The notes under the pieces are model-generated. The model did not search any database. It was not told the origin of the DNA and saw only the letters and a list, made by a program, of their open reading frames with translations. This document shows, one piece after another, positions 1-7,563 of a stretch of DNA of 64,000 nt; position 1 is the first letter of the stretch; each line of letters starts with the position of its first letter. The position numbers and the translations under genes were made by a program. Source of the stretch: Amycolatopsis nivea (GTDB lineage: Bacteria > Actinomycetota > Actinomycetes > Mycobacteriales > Pseudonocardiaceae); contig NZ_SDLT01000020.1 of the NCBI RefSeq assembly GCF_004522235.1, positions 267 to 64,266 of the forward strand, given 5' to 3'.

Positions 1-124
1 AACCCCCGAACACGAGTAAGGGGGCCGACCACCGGCCGACCCCCGTGCTTACCCGGTCTTCCCAAGACCGCGAAAACGCTGACCCCGTGAATCTCCCCTA
101 GATCTCCCTGTGAAAATCCCCAGG

Positions 125-433
125 TCAGGCGCAATCGCGGCAGATCAGCCTGCCGCCGTTGTCCTCGGCGAGCCTGCTCCGGTGGTGCACCAGGAAGCAG
201 ACCGAGCAGGTGAACTCGTCCGCCTGCTTCGGCACGACCTTCACGGTCATGTCTTCCCCGGAGAGCCCGGAAAGGTCCGCGCCGGGAAGTTCGAAGTTCT
301 CCGCGGTCGCGTCCTCGTCGACGTCGACGACGCCGGACTGGTTCTCGTTCCGCCGGGCCTTCAGCTCCTCCAACGAGTCTTCGGCCAGCTCGTCGGCTTC
401 GCTGCGGCGCGGAGCGTCGTAGTCGGTAGCCAT
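125..433 (-). CDS. DUF4193 family small acidic protein
   Basis: Predicted protein of 102 residues with an acidic N-terminal half and two CxxC knuckles at the C-terminus (CSVC and CRDC), suggesting a small zinc-ribbon. The start ATG at 433 follows GAGGG; an upstream in-frame start at 445 has no ribosome site. The family is conserved across actinobacteria with no established function, and Rv2699c is the M. tuberculosis counterpart by gene order. It is divergent from the cei gene across about 0.5 kb. A 7-bp hairpin at 54-70 lies past its stop. Family call is confident, role unknown. Confidence 0.88.
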   Translation of the reverse strand: MATDYDAPRRSEADELAEDSLEELKARRNENQSGVVDVDEDATAENFELPGADLSGLSGEDMTVKVVPKQADEFTCSVCFLVHHRSRLAEDNGGRLICRDCA

Positions 434-445
434 GGTGTCCCTCAC

Positions 446-942
446 CCCTGCGATTCAGCGTGTCGTCCTGCACCGGTTCCGGAGGCGCCCGATACCGGTC
501 GTGCCGCTGGTCAACGTTCCAGCGCCCCTGTTTGTGCCCGGCCCGCGAGTGACCCAGGTCTCAGCCTGGCGGGCCTCGTTCTGCGGCCGGAGCCCGGGAA
601 GGGTAGCTCACCGCCGGACGCGTCTCGCACCGAGTCGGACATTGCCGGTCCAGCGTCACCCGGGAGGGGGAACGCGCAGGTGAGACGCCTGTCCTCCGTT
701 CGGGTTGCCCCGGCGTCGTAAACATCACCTCGCCGCCGAGTCGGCTTGCTCGCGCGGAGCCGTCCGTGGTGCGATCGCCACCGAGGGGCATTACGCGGAA
801 CGGGTGAAGGTGACCCGCGACACCGCGCGTCGCGAACAGCGCCTAGGCTCACCGGCTACCACGCCGGTGCGTACGCTGGCGGTTACCGCGAGGCGCGGCG
901 GGGCGACCGCGGCCGGTTCTGCGAGGGGAAGGGACGGGGCAG
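446..942. other. Divergent intergenic region between DUF4193 gene and cei
   Basis: About 0.5 kb without a convincing gene. Open frames here on both strands are arginine/proline-rich with no start context and look like high-GC artefacts. The region must hold the promoters of both divergent neighbours. A possible -10 (TAGGCT) at 844-849 precedes cei by about 95 bases but lacks a good -35. No repeat or strong hairpin was seen. Confidence 0.4.
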
Positions 943-1626
943 GTGGCGTCGGGGAACGGGGCGGGGAACCGTGGTGCGCGGCCTTACCGCAAGCACCGTC
1001 CGCTGCCCGCGTTGATCGTGATCGGCGTGCTCGCGCTCGGCGCGGTGTTCGTCTGGGTCAACGCCGTGGTCGGCCGCGGCGACATCGACGAGGCGGTGCG
1101 CTGCAGCCCGGAGCCCAAGGCGCCGCCGGGGATCACCTACACCTCGGTCCCGCACAACGGCCTGGACGACCGGTCGCCGATGCCCCCGGACAAGGTCGCG
1201 CTGAAGGTGCTCAACGCCAGCAGCACGCGCGGGCAGGGCAGCATCGCCACCAACGCGCTGCGCGAACTCGGCTTCACCGCGATCGGCGATCCCGCCAACG
1301 ACCCGGCGTACCCGAAGGGCGACGCGCGCTGCCGCGGCCAGATCCGGTACGGCGACAACGGCGCCGCCGCGGCCCGCACGGTCAGCCTGGTGGTCCCCTG
1401 CGCGGAACTGGTGCACGACACCCGCAAGGACGCCTCCGTCGACCTGGCCACCGGCAAGCTCTTCACCGACGTCCAGCCGCGGCCCGAGGCGGTCAAGATC
1501 CTCAAGCAGCTCACCGCCTGGTCGCAGGCGCACCAAGGAGGCGGCGGCAGCGAGCAGTCCGCCAGCCCCGGCGCGCCGGTGATCGACCAGACGCTCCTGG
1601 CCTCGGCGCGCTCCGTCACCTGCTGA
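943..1626 (+). CDS. cei: Envelope integrity protein Cei (LytR C-terminal domain)
   Basis: Protein of 227 residues: short basic cytoplasmic N-terminus, one membrane helix at about residues 21-44, then an extracytoplasmic LytR_C-type domain (about 75-180, VALKVLNASS followed by ATNALRELGF) and a Gly/Ser-rich tail. In mycobacteria the orthologue Rv2700 supports envelope integrity. Start GTG at 943 follows the purine-rich AGGGGAAGGGACGGGG. It sits beside DUF4193 and suhB as in M. tuberculosis, and that synteny is the main support for the specific name rather than a generic LytR_C protein. Confidence 0.85.
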   Translation: MASGNGAGNRGARPYRKHRPLPALIVIGVLALGAVFVWVNAVVGRGDIDEAVRCSPEPKAPPGITYTSVPHNGLDDRSPMPPDKVALKVLNASSTRGQGSIATNALRELGFTAIGDPANDPAYPKGDARCRGQIRYGDNGAAAARTVSLVVPCAELVHDTRKDASVDLATGKLFTDVQPRPEAVKILKQLTAWSQAHQGGGGSEQSASPGAPVIDQTLLASARSVTC

Positions 1627-1660
1627 CCCCGCGGACGAGGTCAGCAGGCCCGGCCCGCGG

Positions 1661-2488
1661 TCACACCTCCGCCGCACCTCCCGCGACCAGCGCCGCGCGC
1701 AGTTCCGTCGCGATCCCCGGCGACGCCGCGAACGTCGCGTCCTCCCCCAGATCCGCCGCTTCGCCCGGCAGCAGCACCGTCGCGCCCGCCTCCTGCGCCA
1801 CCAGCGCTCCGGCCGCCCAGTCCCAGCGGTGCAGACCGTGCTCGAAGAATCCGTCCAGCCATCCGGCCGCGACCGCGCACAGGTCCAGCGAAGCCGCGCC
1901 CCGGCGGCGGATGTCGCGCACCTGCCCGACGAGATCCGCGGTCAGCTTGCCCTGCCGGATCCGGCGGTCCCGCGCGTAGGAGAAGCCCATCCCGACGAGC
2001 GCCAGGTCCAGCCGGTCCGCCGCGGACACCGACAGCCGTTCGCCGTCGAGCCACGCACCGCCGCCGCGGACGGCCGTCCAGCGCCGGCCGCTCACCGGCT
2101 CCACGACCGCTCCCGCGACCGACACCCCGTCGATCTGCGCCGCGATCGACACCGCGAAGGCCGGCAGGCCGTACAGGAAATTGACGGTCCCGTCGATCGG
2201 ATCGACCACCCAGGTGACCCCGCCGCCGAGCGCTCCCCCGCCTTCCTCGCCGAGCACCGGTTCCCCGGGCCGGATCCGCTCCAGCCGGGCGCGGACCAGT
2301 TCCTCCGACTCCCGGTCCACCGCGGTCACCACGTCGGTCTCAGCGGACTTCGTGTCCACCGCGACCTCGCCGCCGGACCGCATCCGCACCCAGGCCGTCC
2401 GGACCAGGTGCGCGGCCTCGACCGCGACCTGTTCGGAGGTGTTCTTCAGGTCGTTCAGCATCGCCTCGTCAACTCCCACGCCCGCCAT
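1661..2488 (-). CDS. suhB: Inositol monophosphatase family protein
   Basis: Protein of 275 residues, usual for the family. It carries the three signatures of Mg-dependent inositol monophosphatases: GEEGG, the metal site WVVDPIDGTVNF, and WDWAAGALVAQEAG near the C-terminus. The likely reaction is dephosphorylation of myo-inositol 1-phosphate, feeding inositol-lipid or mycothiol synthesis. It is convergent with cei and divergent from ppgK. The start ATG at 2488 has only a weak ribosome site; an internal ATG at 2461 is possible. Substrate is inferred from family and synteny (Rv2701c). Confidence 0.88.
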   Translation of the reverse strand: MAGVGVDEAMLNDLKNTSEQVAVEAAHLVRTAWVRMRSGGEVAVDTKSAETDVVTAVDRESEELVRARLERIRPGEPVLGEEGGGALGGGVTWVVDPIDGTVNFLYGLPAFAVSIAAQIDGVSVAGAVVEPVSGRRWTAVRGGGAWLDGERLSVSAADRLDLALVGMGFSYARDRRIRQGKLTADLVGQVRDIRRRGAASLDLCAVAAGWLDGFFEHGLHRWDWAAGALVAQEAGATVLLPGEAADLGEDATFAASPGIATELRAALVAGGAAEV

Positions 2489-2552
2489 GTCACCACATCC
2501 GGTTAAAGTCTCCGCAGCAGACTTCTGAATCGTGCGAGAAGGGACCACGTCA

Positions 2553-3314
2553 GTGACGGCGACCCGAGGTTTCGGAATCGACATCGGCGGCAGCGGGATC
2601 AAAGGCGCGCTGGTCGATTTGGAACAGGGACAGCTCATCGGGGACCGGCACCGGATCGAAACGCCGCAGCCCTCGACGCCGGACGCGGTGGCGGACGTCG
2701 TCGCCGAGATCGTCCGCGCGGCGGAATGGGACGGCCCGGTCGGCGTGACGCTTCCCGCGGTGGTCAAGAGGGGCACCGCGCACACCGCGGCGAACATCGA
2801 CCACAAGTGGATCGGCACCGACGCCGAGGCGCTCTTCGCGAAGCGGCTCGGCAAGAGCGTCGGCGAGGTCACGATGCTCAACGACGCCGACGCCGCGGGC
2901 CTCGCCGAGATCCGCTTCGGCGACGCGGCCGCGCGCACCGGCGTGACCGCGCTGCTCACCTTCGGCACCGGCATCGGCAGCGCGCTGTTCCACGACGGCA
3001 AGCTCGTGCCCAACACCGAATTCGGCCATCTCGAGGTCGACGGCCACGACGCGGAAAAACGCGCCGCCGCTTCGGTGAAGGACAACGAGGGCCTGTCGTA
3101 TCCGCAGTGGGCCAAGCGGGTGCACCGGTACCTCTCGGTGCTGGAGAACCTGATCTGGCCGGACCTGTTCATCGTCGGCGGCGGCGTCAGCAAGAAGGCC
3201 GAGAAGTGGGTGCCGCTGCTGGACATCCGCACGCCGGTGGTCGTCGCGTCGCTGCAGAACAACGCGGGCATCGTCGGGGCCGCCGCGGCCGCCGCGGAGG
3301 GCGCCGGGCACTGA
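2553..3314 (+). CDS. ppgK: Polyphosphate glucokinase
   Basis: ROK-type sugar kinase of 253 residues that phosphorylates glucose using polyphosphate (and usually ATP). Phosphate-binding GIDIGGSGIKG lies at the N-terminus, LNDADAAG marks the catalytic Asp region, and FGTGIGSALF with NTEFGHLEVDG is typical of PpgK. GTG at 2553 is chosen because GAGAAGGGA ends 8 bases upstream; GTG at 2532 would add seven residues without a ribosome site. It lies between suhB and sigA exactly as in mycobacteria. Cytosolic glucose phosphorylation is the expected role. Confidence 0.92.
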   Translation: MTATRGFGIDIGGSGIKGALVDLEQGQLIGDRHRIETPQPSTPDAVADVVAEIVRAAEWDGPVGVTLPAVVKRGTAHTAANIDHKWIGTDAEALFAKRLGKSVGEVTMLNDADAAGLAEIRFGDAAARTGVTALLTFGTGIGSALFHDGKLVPNTEFGHLEVDGHDAEKRAAASVKDNEGLSYPQWAKRVHRYLSVLENLIWPDLFIVGGGVSKKAEKWVPLLDIRTPVVVASLQNNAGIVGAAAAAAEGAGH

Positions 3315-3387
3315 CCGCCGGGTCCGCGCCGGGTCTCGGACCGGTCACCGGGAGGCGCCGGGAAGGGGGCCGGAGGGTGATCGCTTC

Positions 3388-3416
3388 GCGACGCAGTGGG
3401 CCGACGTCGTTACAAT
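3388..3416 (+). promoter_or_regulatory. Candidate sigA promoter
   Basis: TACAAT at 3411-3416 is a good -10 hexamer, with GCGACG 17 bases upstream as a weak -35. It would give a leader of about 115 bases containing a perfect 6-bp hairpin (CTGCGG 3434-3439, CCGCAG 3448-3453) before the GTG start. Inferred from sequence only. Confidence 0.45.
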
Positions 3417-3536
3417 GGAACACGGCGCAGGAGCTGCGGAGGCAAAACCGCAGGCCGAGGCGTGTTCCCCGAATGTGAGGCAGCTGAGGTGGCGACATCT
3501 CGGCTCGTCATGATCGACCGCTGCGAAAGGGCGTAA

Positions 3537-4964
3537 GTGGCAGCCGCAAGAACCGCAACCCGAGGCGGGACGAAGACAGCGACCGAAGCCGGCGAGCCGG
3601 CCGACGAGGCAGCCACCGGAGCGGCGAAGTCCCCGGCGCGCAAGACCGCCGCGAAGCCGGCGGGCGCGAAGAAGACTCCGGCCAAGAAGGCTCCGGCGAA
3701 GAAGGCCGCCGCGAAGGGTCCGAAGACCGACGACGGCGATCCCGACGGCCCGGTCGACCTCGACGAGGCCGAACTCGACAGCCCGGATCTGTCCGATCTC
3801 GAAGAGGTCGAGGTCGACGTCGTCGACGAGACGGTCAACGACGAGACCGACGACGATGACGACGACTCCGAGGACGAGGCCGAGGCGACCGAGGGGGCCG
3901 CGGGCGCCGCGACGTCCACCGCCGCCCGCCGCCGCGCGAGCGCCGCCGAGAAGGGCGGCAAGTCCTCGGACAACCCGGACTTCGTGTGGGACGAGGAGGA
4001 GTCCGAGGCGCTGCGCCAGGCGCGCAAGGACGCCGAGCTCACCGCGTCGGCCGACTCGGTCCGCGCCTACCTCAAGCAGATCGGCAAGGTCGCGCTGCTG
4101 AACGCCGAGGAGGAGGTGGAGCTCGCCAAGCGGATCGAGGCCGGGCTCTACGCCGCCGAGCGCGTGCGCACCGCCGAGGAGGAGGGCGAGAAGCTCGTCA
4201 CCCAGATGCGCCGCGACCTCAAGTGGATCGTGCGCGACGGCGAGCGGGCCAAGAACCACCTGCTGGAGGCGAACCTCCGGCTGGTCGTGTCGCTGGCCAA
4301 GCGCTACACCGGCCGCGGCATGGCGTTCCTGGACCTGATCCAGGAGGGCAACCTCGGCCTGATCCGCGCGGTGGAGAAGTTCGACTACACCAAGGGCTAC
4401 AAGTTCTCGACGTACGCCACGTGGTGGATCCGCCAGGCGATCACCCGCGCGATGGCCGACCAGGCGCGCACCATCCGCATCCCGGTGCACATGGTCGAGG
4501 TCATCAACAAGCTCGGCCGCATACAGCGCGAACTCCTGCAGGACCTCGGCCGCGAGCCGACGCCCGAGGAGCTCGCCAAGGAGATGGACATCTCGCCGGA
4601 GAAGGTCCTGGAGATCCAGCAGTACGCGCGCGAGCCGATCTCGCTGGACCAGACCATCGGCGACGAGGGCGATTCGCAGCTCGGCGACTTCATCGAAGAC
4701 TCCGAGGCGGTCGTCGCGGTCGACGCGGTGTCGTTCACGCTGCTGCAGGACCAGCTCCAGTCGGTGCTGCAGACGCTGTCCGAGCGCGAGGCGGGCGTGG
4801 TCCGGCTGCGCTTCGGCCTCACCGACGGCCAGCCGCGCACCCTCGACGAGATCGGCCAGGTCTACGGGGTCACGCGCGAGCGGATCCGGCAGATCGAGTC
4901 GAAGACGATGTCGAAGCTGCGTCACCCGTCGCGTTCGCAGGTGCTGCGCGACTACCTGGACTGA
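3537..4964 (+). CDS. sigA: Principal RNA polymerase sigma factor (SigA/HrdB/RpoD)
   Basis: Housekeeping sigma-70 factor of 475 residues. The N-terminal 60 residues are Ala/Lys/Pro-rich (AKKAPAKKAAAK), then an acidic stretch (about 65-120, run of Asp near 105-110), typical of actinobacterial principal sigmas. Region 1.2 starts near 173 (DSVRAYLKQIGK), region 2 with the -10 and melting motif YKFSTYATWWIRQAITR at about 288-304, region 3 at about 325-395, and the region 4 helix-turn-helix ends in LRDYLD. Start GTG at 3537 follows GAAAGG. A strong terminator follows 18 bases after the stop. Confidence 0.97.
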   Translation: MAAARTATRGGTKTATEAGEPADEAATGAAKSPARKTAAKPAGAKKTPAKKAPAKKAAAKGPKTDDGDPDGPVDLDEAELDSPDLSDLEEVEVDVVDETVNDETDDDDDDSEDEAEATEGAAGAATSTAARRRASAAEKGGKSSDNPDFVWDEEESEALRQARKDAELTASADSVRAYLKQIGKVALLNAEEEVELAKRIEAGLYAAERVRTAEEEGEKLVTQMRRDLKWIVRDGERAKNHLLEANLRLVVSLAKRYTGRGMAFLDLIQEGNLGLIRAVEKFDYTKGYKFSTYATWWIRQAITRAMADQARTIRIPVHMVEVINKLGRIQRELLQDLGREPTPEELAKEMDISPEKVLEIQQYAREPISLDQTIGDEGDSQLGDFIEDSEAVVAVDAVSFTLLQDQLQSVLQTLSEREAGVVRLRFGLTDGQPRTLDEIGQVYGVTRERIRQIESKTMSKLRHPSRSQVLRDYLD

Positions 4965-4982
4965 GCTTCTCCGGTTCCCGCG

Positions 4983-5020
4983 AGAAACCCCGCCCCGCAC
5001 TACGCGGCGGCGGGGTTTCT
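4983..5020 (+). terminator. Terminator hairpin after sigA
   Basis: Perfect 12-bp inverted repeat: AGAAACCCCGCC at 4983-4994 pairs with GGCGGGGTTTCT at 5009-5020. There is no long T tract, common in high-GC actinobacteria. Its place 18 bases after the sigA stop supports a terminator. Confidence 0.85.
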
Positions 5021-5578
5021 GCGTTTACCGACAACGCCGCCGCGGGATCGGCCCGGCATTTCCGCGAAATCCTTCCTTCGTCTGACCACAGTGGACGCGG
5101 ACGACTCCGGAAAACCCGGCGACACCGGATCCCGATGCGAATTACGCTGCGGCGCAAGGGTAATCCGCGCAGTGAATCGCGGCGGGCGAACGTGCACCCG
5201 AACATGCAAGTCCGCGGCGACTCGGCGCGGCGGTGTTGCGCGCGTGTCCGTTTCCTGTTCACAACCGTTCACCCGGAACCCCCGGAACCGTTCCGGAATA
5301 CTCATCGCCGGTGCACAGTCGCGCACCCACCGCGACACTGGGACCCGGGCAAGAGGCGAAAGTCGGTTGTTCTCTGCCCGAACACGGAAATCGTGATTGT
5401 TTGGTTGCCTGAAAACGAAGATCGCAACGAGTGATCGCCATTAAGCTGCGCCCACAACGAGCGTCAGTATTGGAAGGCAGCACCGCCCAGTGTTTTCGAC
5501 GAAAACTCAATCGCGAGCGAGCCAGGGATGCCCGGCGGCGCGGAGCGGATCCTCCGGCCCCGGTGAAGCGAGGCAACT
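5021..5578. promoter_or_regulatory. Upstream region of peptide transporter operon, with palindrome
   Basis: About 560 bases without a credible gene. The clearest element is the palindrome CCGGAAC-C-GTTCCGG at 5282-5296, roughly 285 bases before the first permease, a plausible operator. A CCACAGTGG palindrome lies near 5087. I could not assign a promoter with confidence. Confidence 0.4.
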
Positions 5579-6556
5579 GTGATCGGGTTCCTCCTCCGCA
5601 GACTCGTCAACTACATCGCCCTGTGCCTCGTCGCGACTTTCGCGGCGTTCTCCTTGGCGTCGCTGTCGTTCAGCCCGCTGGACGCGCTCAAGCTGCGCAA
5701 TCCGCCGGCTCCGCAGGCGACCATCGACGCCAAGGCCGCCGAGCTGCACCTGGACCAGGCGATCCCGCACCGGTTCTTCACCTGGCTGGGCGGCGTGTTC
5801 CAGGGCGACTTCGGCCGCACCGTGGCCGATCAGGCGATCACCGACGAACTGTTCCGCCGCGCGGGCGTGAGCCTGCGGCTGTTCCTGCTCGGGATCACGA
5901 TCGGCATCATCATCGGCGTGCTGGTCGGCGTGGTCAGCGCGATCCGGCAGTACAAGATCAGCGACTACATCGCCACCACGTTCTCCTTCGTGGTGCTGTC
6001 GACGCCGGTGTTCGTGATCGCCACGATCCTCAAGGCGGGCGCGCAGTCGGTCAACGACAACCTGCTCGACGGCTACCAGTTCTTCATCGTGCAGGGCGAG
6101 GGCGGCGCGGTCGACGGCGGTTTCGGCGACGTCCTGCTCGACCGGCTGCAGCACATCATCGTGCCGACCCTGGCGATCGTGCTGACCCAGGTCGCCTACT
6201 ACAGCCGCTACCAGCGTTCGGCGATGCTCGACGTGCTCGGCTCGGACTTCCTGCGCACCGCGCAGGCCAAGGGCCTCACCCGCAGGCGCGCGCTGTTCAA
6301 GCACGGCCTGCGCACCGCGCTGATCCCGATGGCGACGCTGTTCGCGTTCGGCTTCGGCCTGCTCATCACCGGCGGCGTCTTCACCGAGAAGATCTTCGGC
6401 TGGTACGGCATGGGCGACTGGCTGGTGACCGGCATCCAGAAGCAGGACACCAACATCGTCACCACCGTGACCCTGTTCATCGCGATCTGCGTGCTGCTCG
6501 CCGGCTGGCTCGCGGACGTGCTCTACGCCGCGCTCGACCCGAGGGTGAGGATCTGA
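5579..6556 (+). CDS. Di/oligopeptide ABC transporter permease (DppB/OppB type)
   Basis: Integral membrane permease of 325 residues with about six helices (N-terminal helix near 8-28, then near 98-121, 132-152, 190-210, 248-270, 295-318). The long loop after helix 1 and the GSDFLRTAQAKGL coupling segment, which docks on the ATPase, are typical of DppB/OppB. GTG at 5579 follows GCGAGG. It is first of four genes and overlaps the next by one base (TGATG). Peptide import is inferred from family; substrate not determinable. Confidence 0.9.
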   Translation: MIGFLLRRLVNYIALCLVATFAAFSLASLSFSPLDALKLRNPPAPQATIDAKAAELHLDQAIPHRFFTWLGGVFQGDFGRTVADQAITDELFRRAGVSLRLFLLGITIGIIIGVLVGVVSAIRQYKISDYIATTFSFVVLSTPVFVIATILKAGAQSVNDNLLDGYQFFIVQGEGGAVDGGFGDVLLDRLQHIIVPTLAIVLTQVAYYSRYQRSAMLDVLGSDFLRTAQAKGLTRRRALFKHGLRTALIPMATLFAFGFGLLITGGVFTEKIFGWYGMGDWLVTGIQKQDTNIVTTVTLFIAICVLLAGWLADVLYAALDPRVRI

Positions 6557-7563
6557 TGGCCGCCCCATTGAACGAGGCCGACCTCGCCGACTCGGCCGTC
6601 GCCGCCACCGAAACGGACGCCTCGCAGCAGACCGGGAAGTCCTCCAGCCGGGGCAGGCTCGTCGCCCGCCGGTTCTTCCGCAACAAGCTGGCCCTCGTCG
6701 GGCTCGTCGTGATCCTGCTGTTCTACGTGCTGGCGTTCACCTACAGCTGGTATTCGCCGTGGGGCTACGACGAACTGGACCCGACCTCGACGCTGATGCC
6801 GCCGGACGGCACGCACTGGTTCGGCACCAACCAGATCGGCGGCGACATGTTCGCGCAGACCATGCGCGGGCTCCAGAAATCGCTGACCATCGGCCTGCTG
6901 GCCGCGCTGTTCTCCACCGGCGTGGCCTCGATCGTCGGCTCCGCGGCGGGCTACTTCGGCGGCTGGACCGACCGGGTGTCGATGTGGGTCGTCGACCTGC
7001 TGCTGATCCTGCCGCCGTTCCTGATCATCTCGATCCTGTCGCCTGCTTTCCGCGGCAAGACCTGGCTGATCCTGGTCGGCCTGATCGCGCTGTTCCAGTG
7101 GATGATCACCGCCCGCATCGTCCGCGGCATGACGCTGACGCTGCGCGAGCGCGAGTTCGTGAAGGCCGCCAAGTTCATGGGCCAGTCCCCGTGGCGGATC
7201 ATCTTCAAGCACATCGTGCCGAACATGGCTTCGCTGCTGATCATCGACGCGACGATCAACGTCGGCGTCGCGATCATCATGGAGACGTCGCTGTCGTTCT
7301 TCGGCTTCGGCGTGCAGGCTCCGGACGTTTCGCTGGGCACGCTGATCTCGGCGGGTTCCGACGCGGTCCGGACGTTCCCGTGGCTGTTCTACATCCCGGC
7401 CGGCTTCCTGGTGTTCACCGTGCTCGCGGTGAACTTCGTCGGCGACGGCCTGCGCGACGCGCTCGACCCGTCGTCCAGCCGTTCGCGGCGCAAGGAACGC
7501 AAGCGGATCGAAGAAAAGACGAAGTCGACCGCGTCGACGCAGACCGTGGGAGCAGAAGCATGA
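6556..7563 (+). CDS. Di/oligopeptide ABC transporter permease (DppC/OppC type)
   Basis: Second permease, 335 residues, with a 45-residue polar N-terminus before the first helix (LALVGLVVILLFYVLAF), a periplasmic loop with the DppC-type HWFGTNQIGGDMFAQTM, and the coupling motif REREFVKAAKFMGQSP. It ends in a basic cytoplasmic tail. ATG at 6556 overlaps the previous TGA, and its own stop overlaps the ATPase start (ATGA), so the genes are translationally coupled. Forms the channel with the preceding permease. Confidence 0.9.
   Translation: MAAPLNEADLADSAVAATETDASQQTGKSSSRGRLVARRFFRNKLALVGLVVILLFYVLAFTYSWYSPWGYDELDPTSTLMPPDGTHWFGTNQIGGDMFAQTMRGLQKSLTIGLLAALFSTGVASIVGSAAGYFGGWTDRVSMWVVDLLLILPPFLIISILSPAFRGKTWLILVGLIALFQWMITARIVRGMTLTLREREFVKAAKFMGQSPWRIIFKHIVPNMASLLIIDATINVGVAIIMETSLSFFGFGVQAPDVSLGTLISAGSDAVRTFPWLFYIPAGFLVFTVLAVNFVGDGLRDALDPSSSRSRRKERKRIEEKTKSTASTQTVGAEA

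Noticed and set aside
705..1979. Long plus-strand frame overlapping cei and suhB
   Set aside because: Arg/Gly/Ala-rich shadow of cei in another frame; cei has family motifs and a ribosome site.
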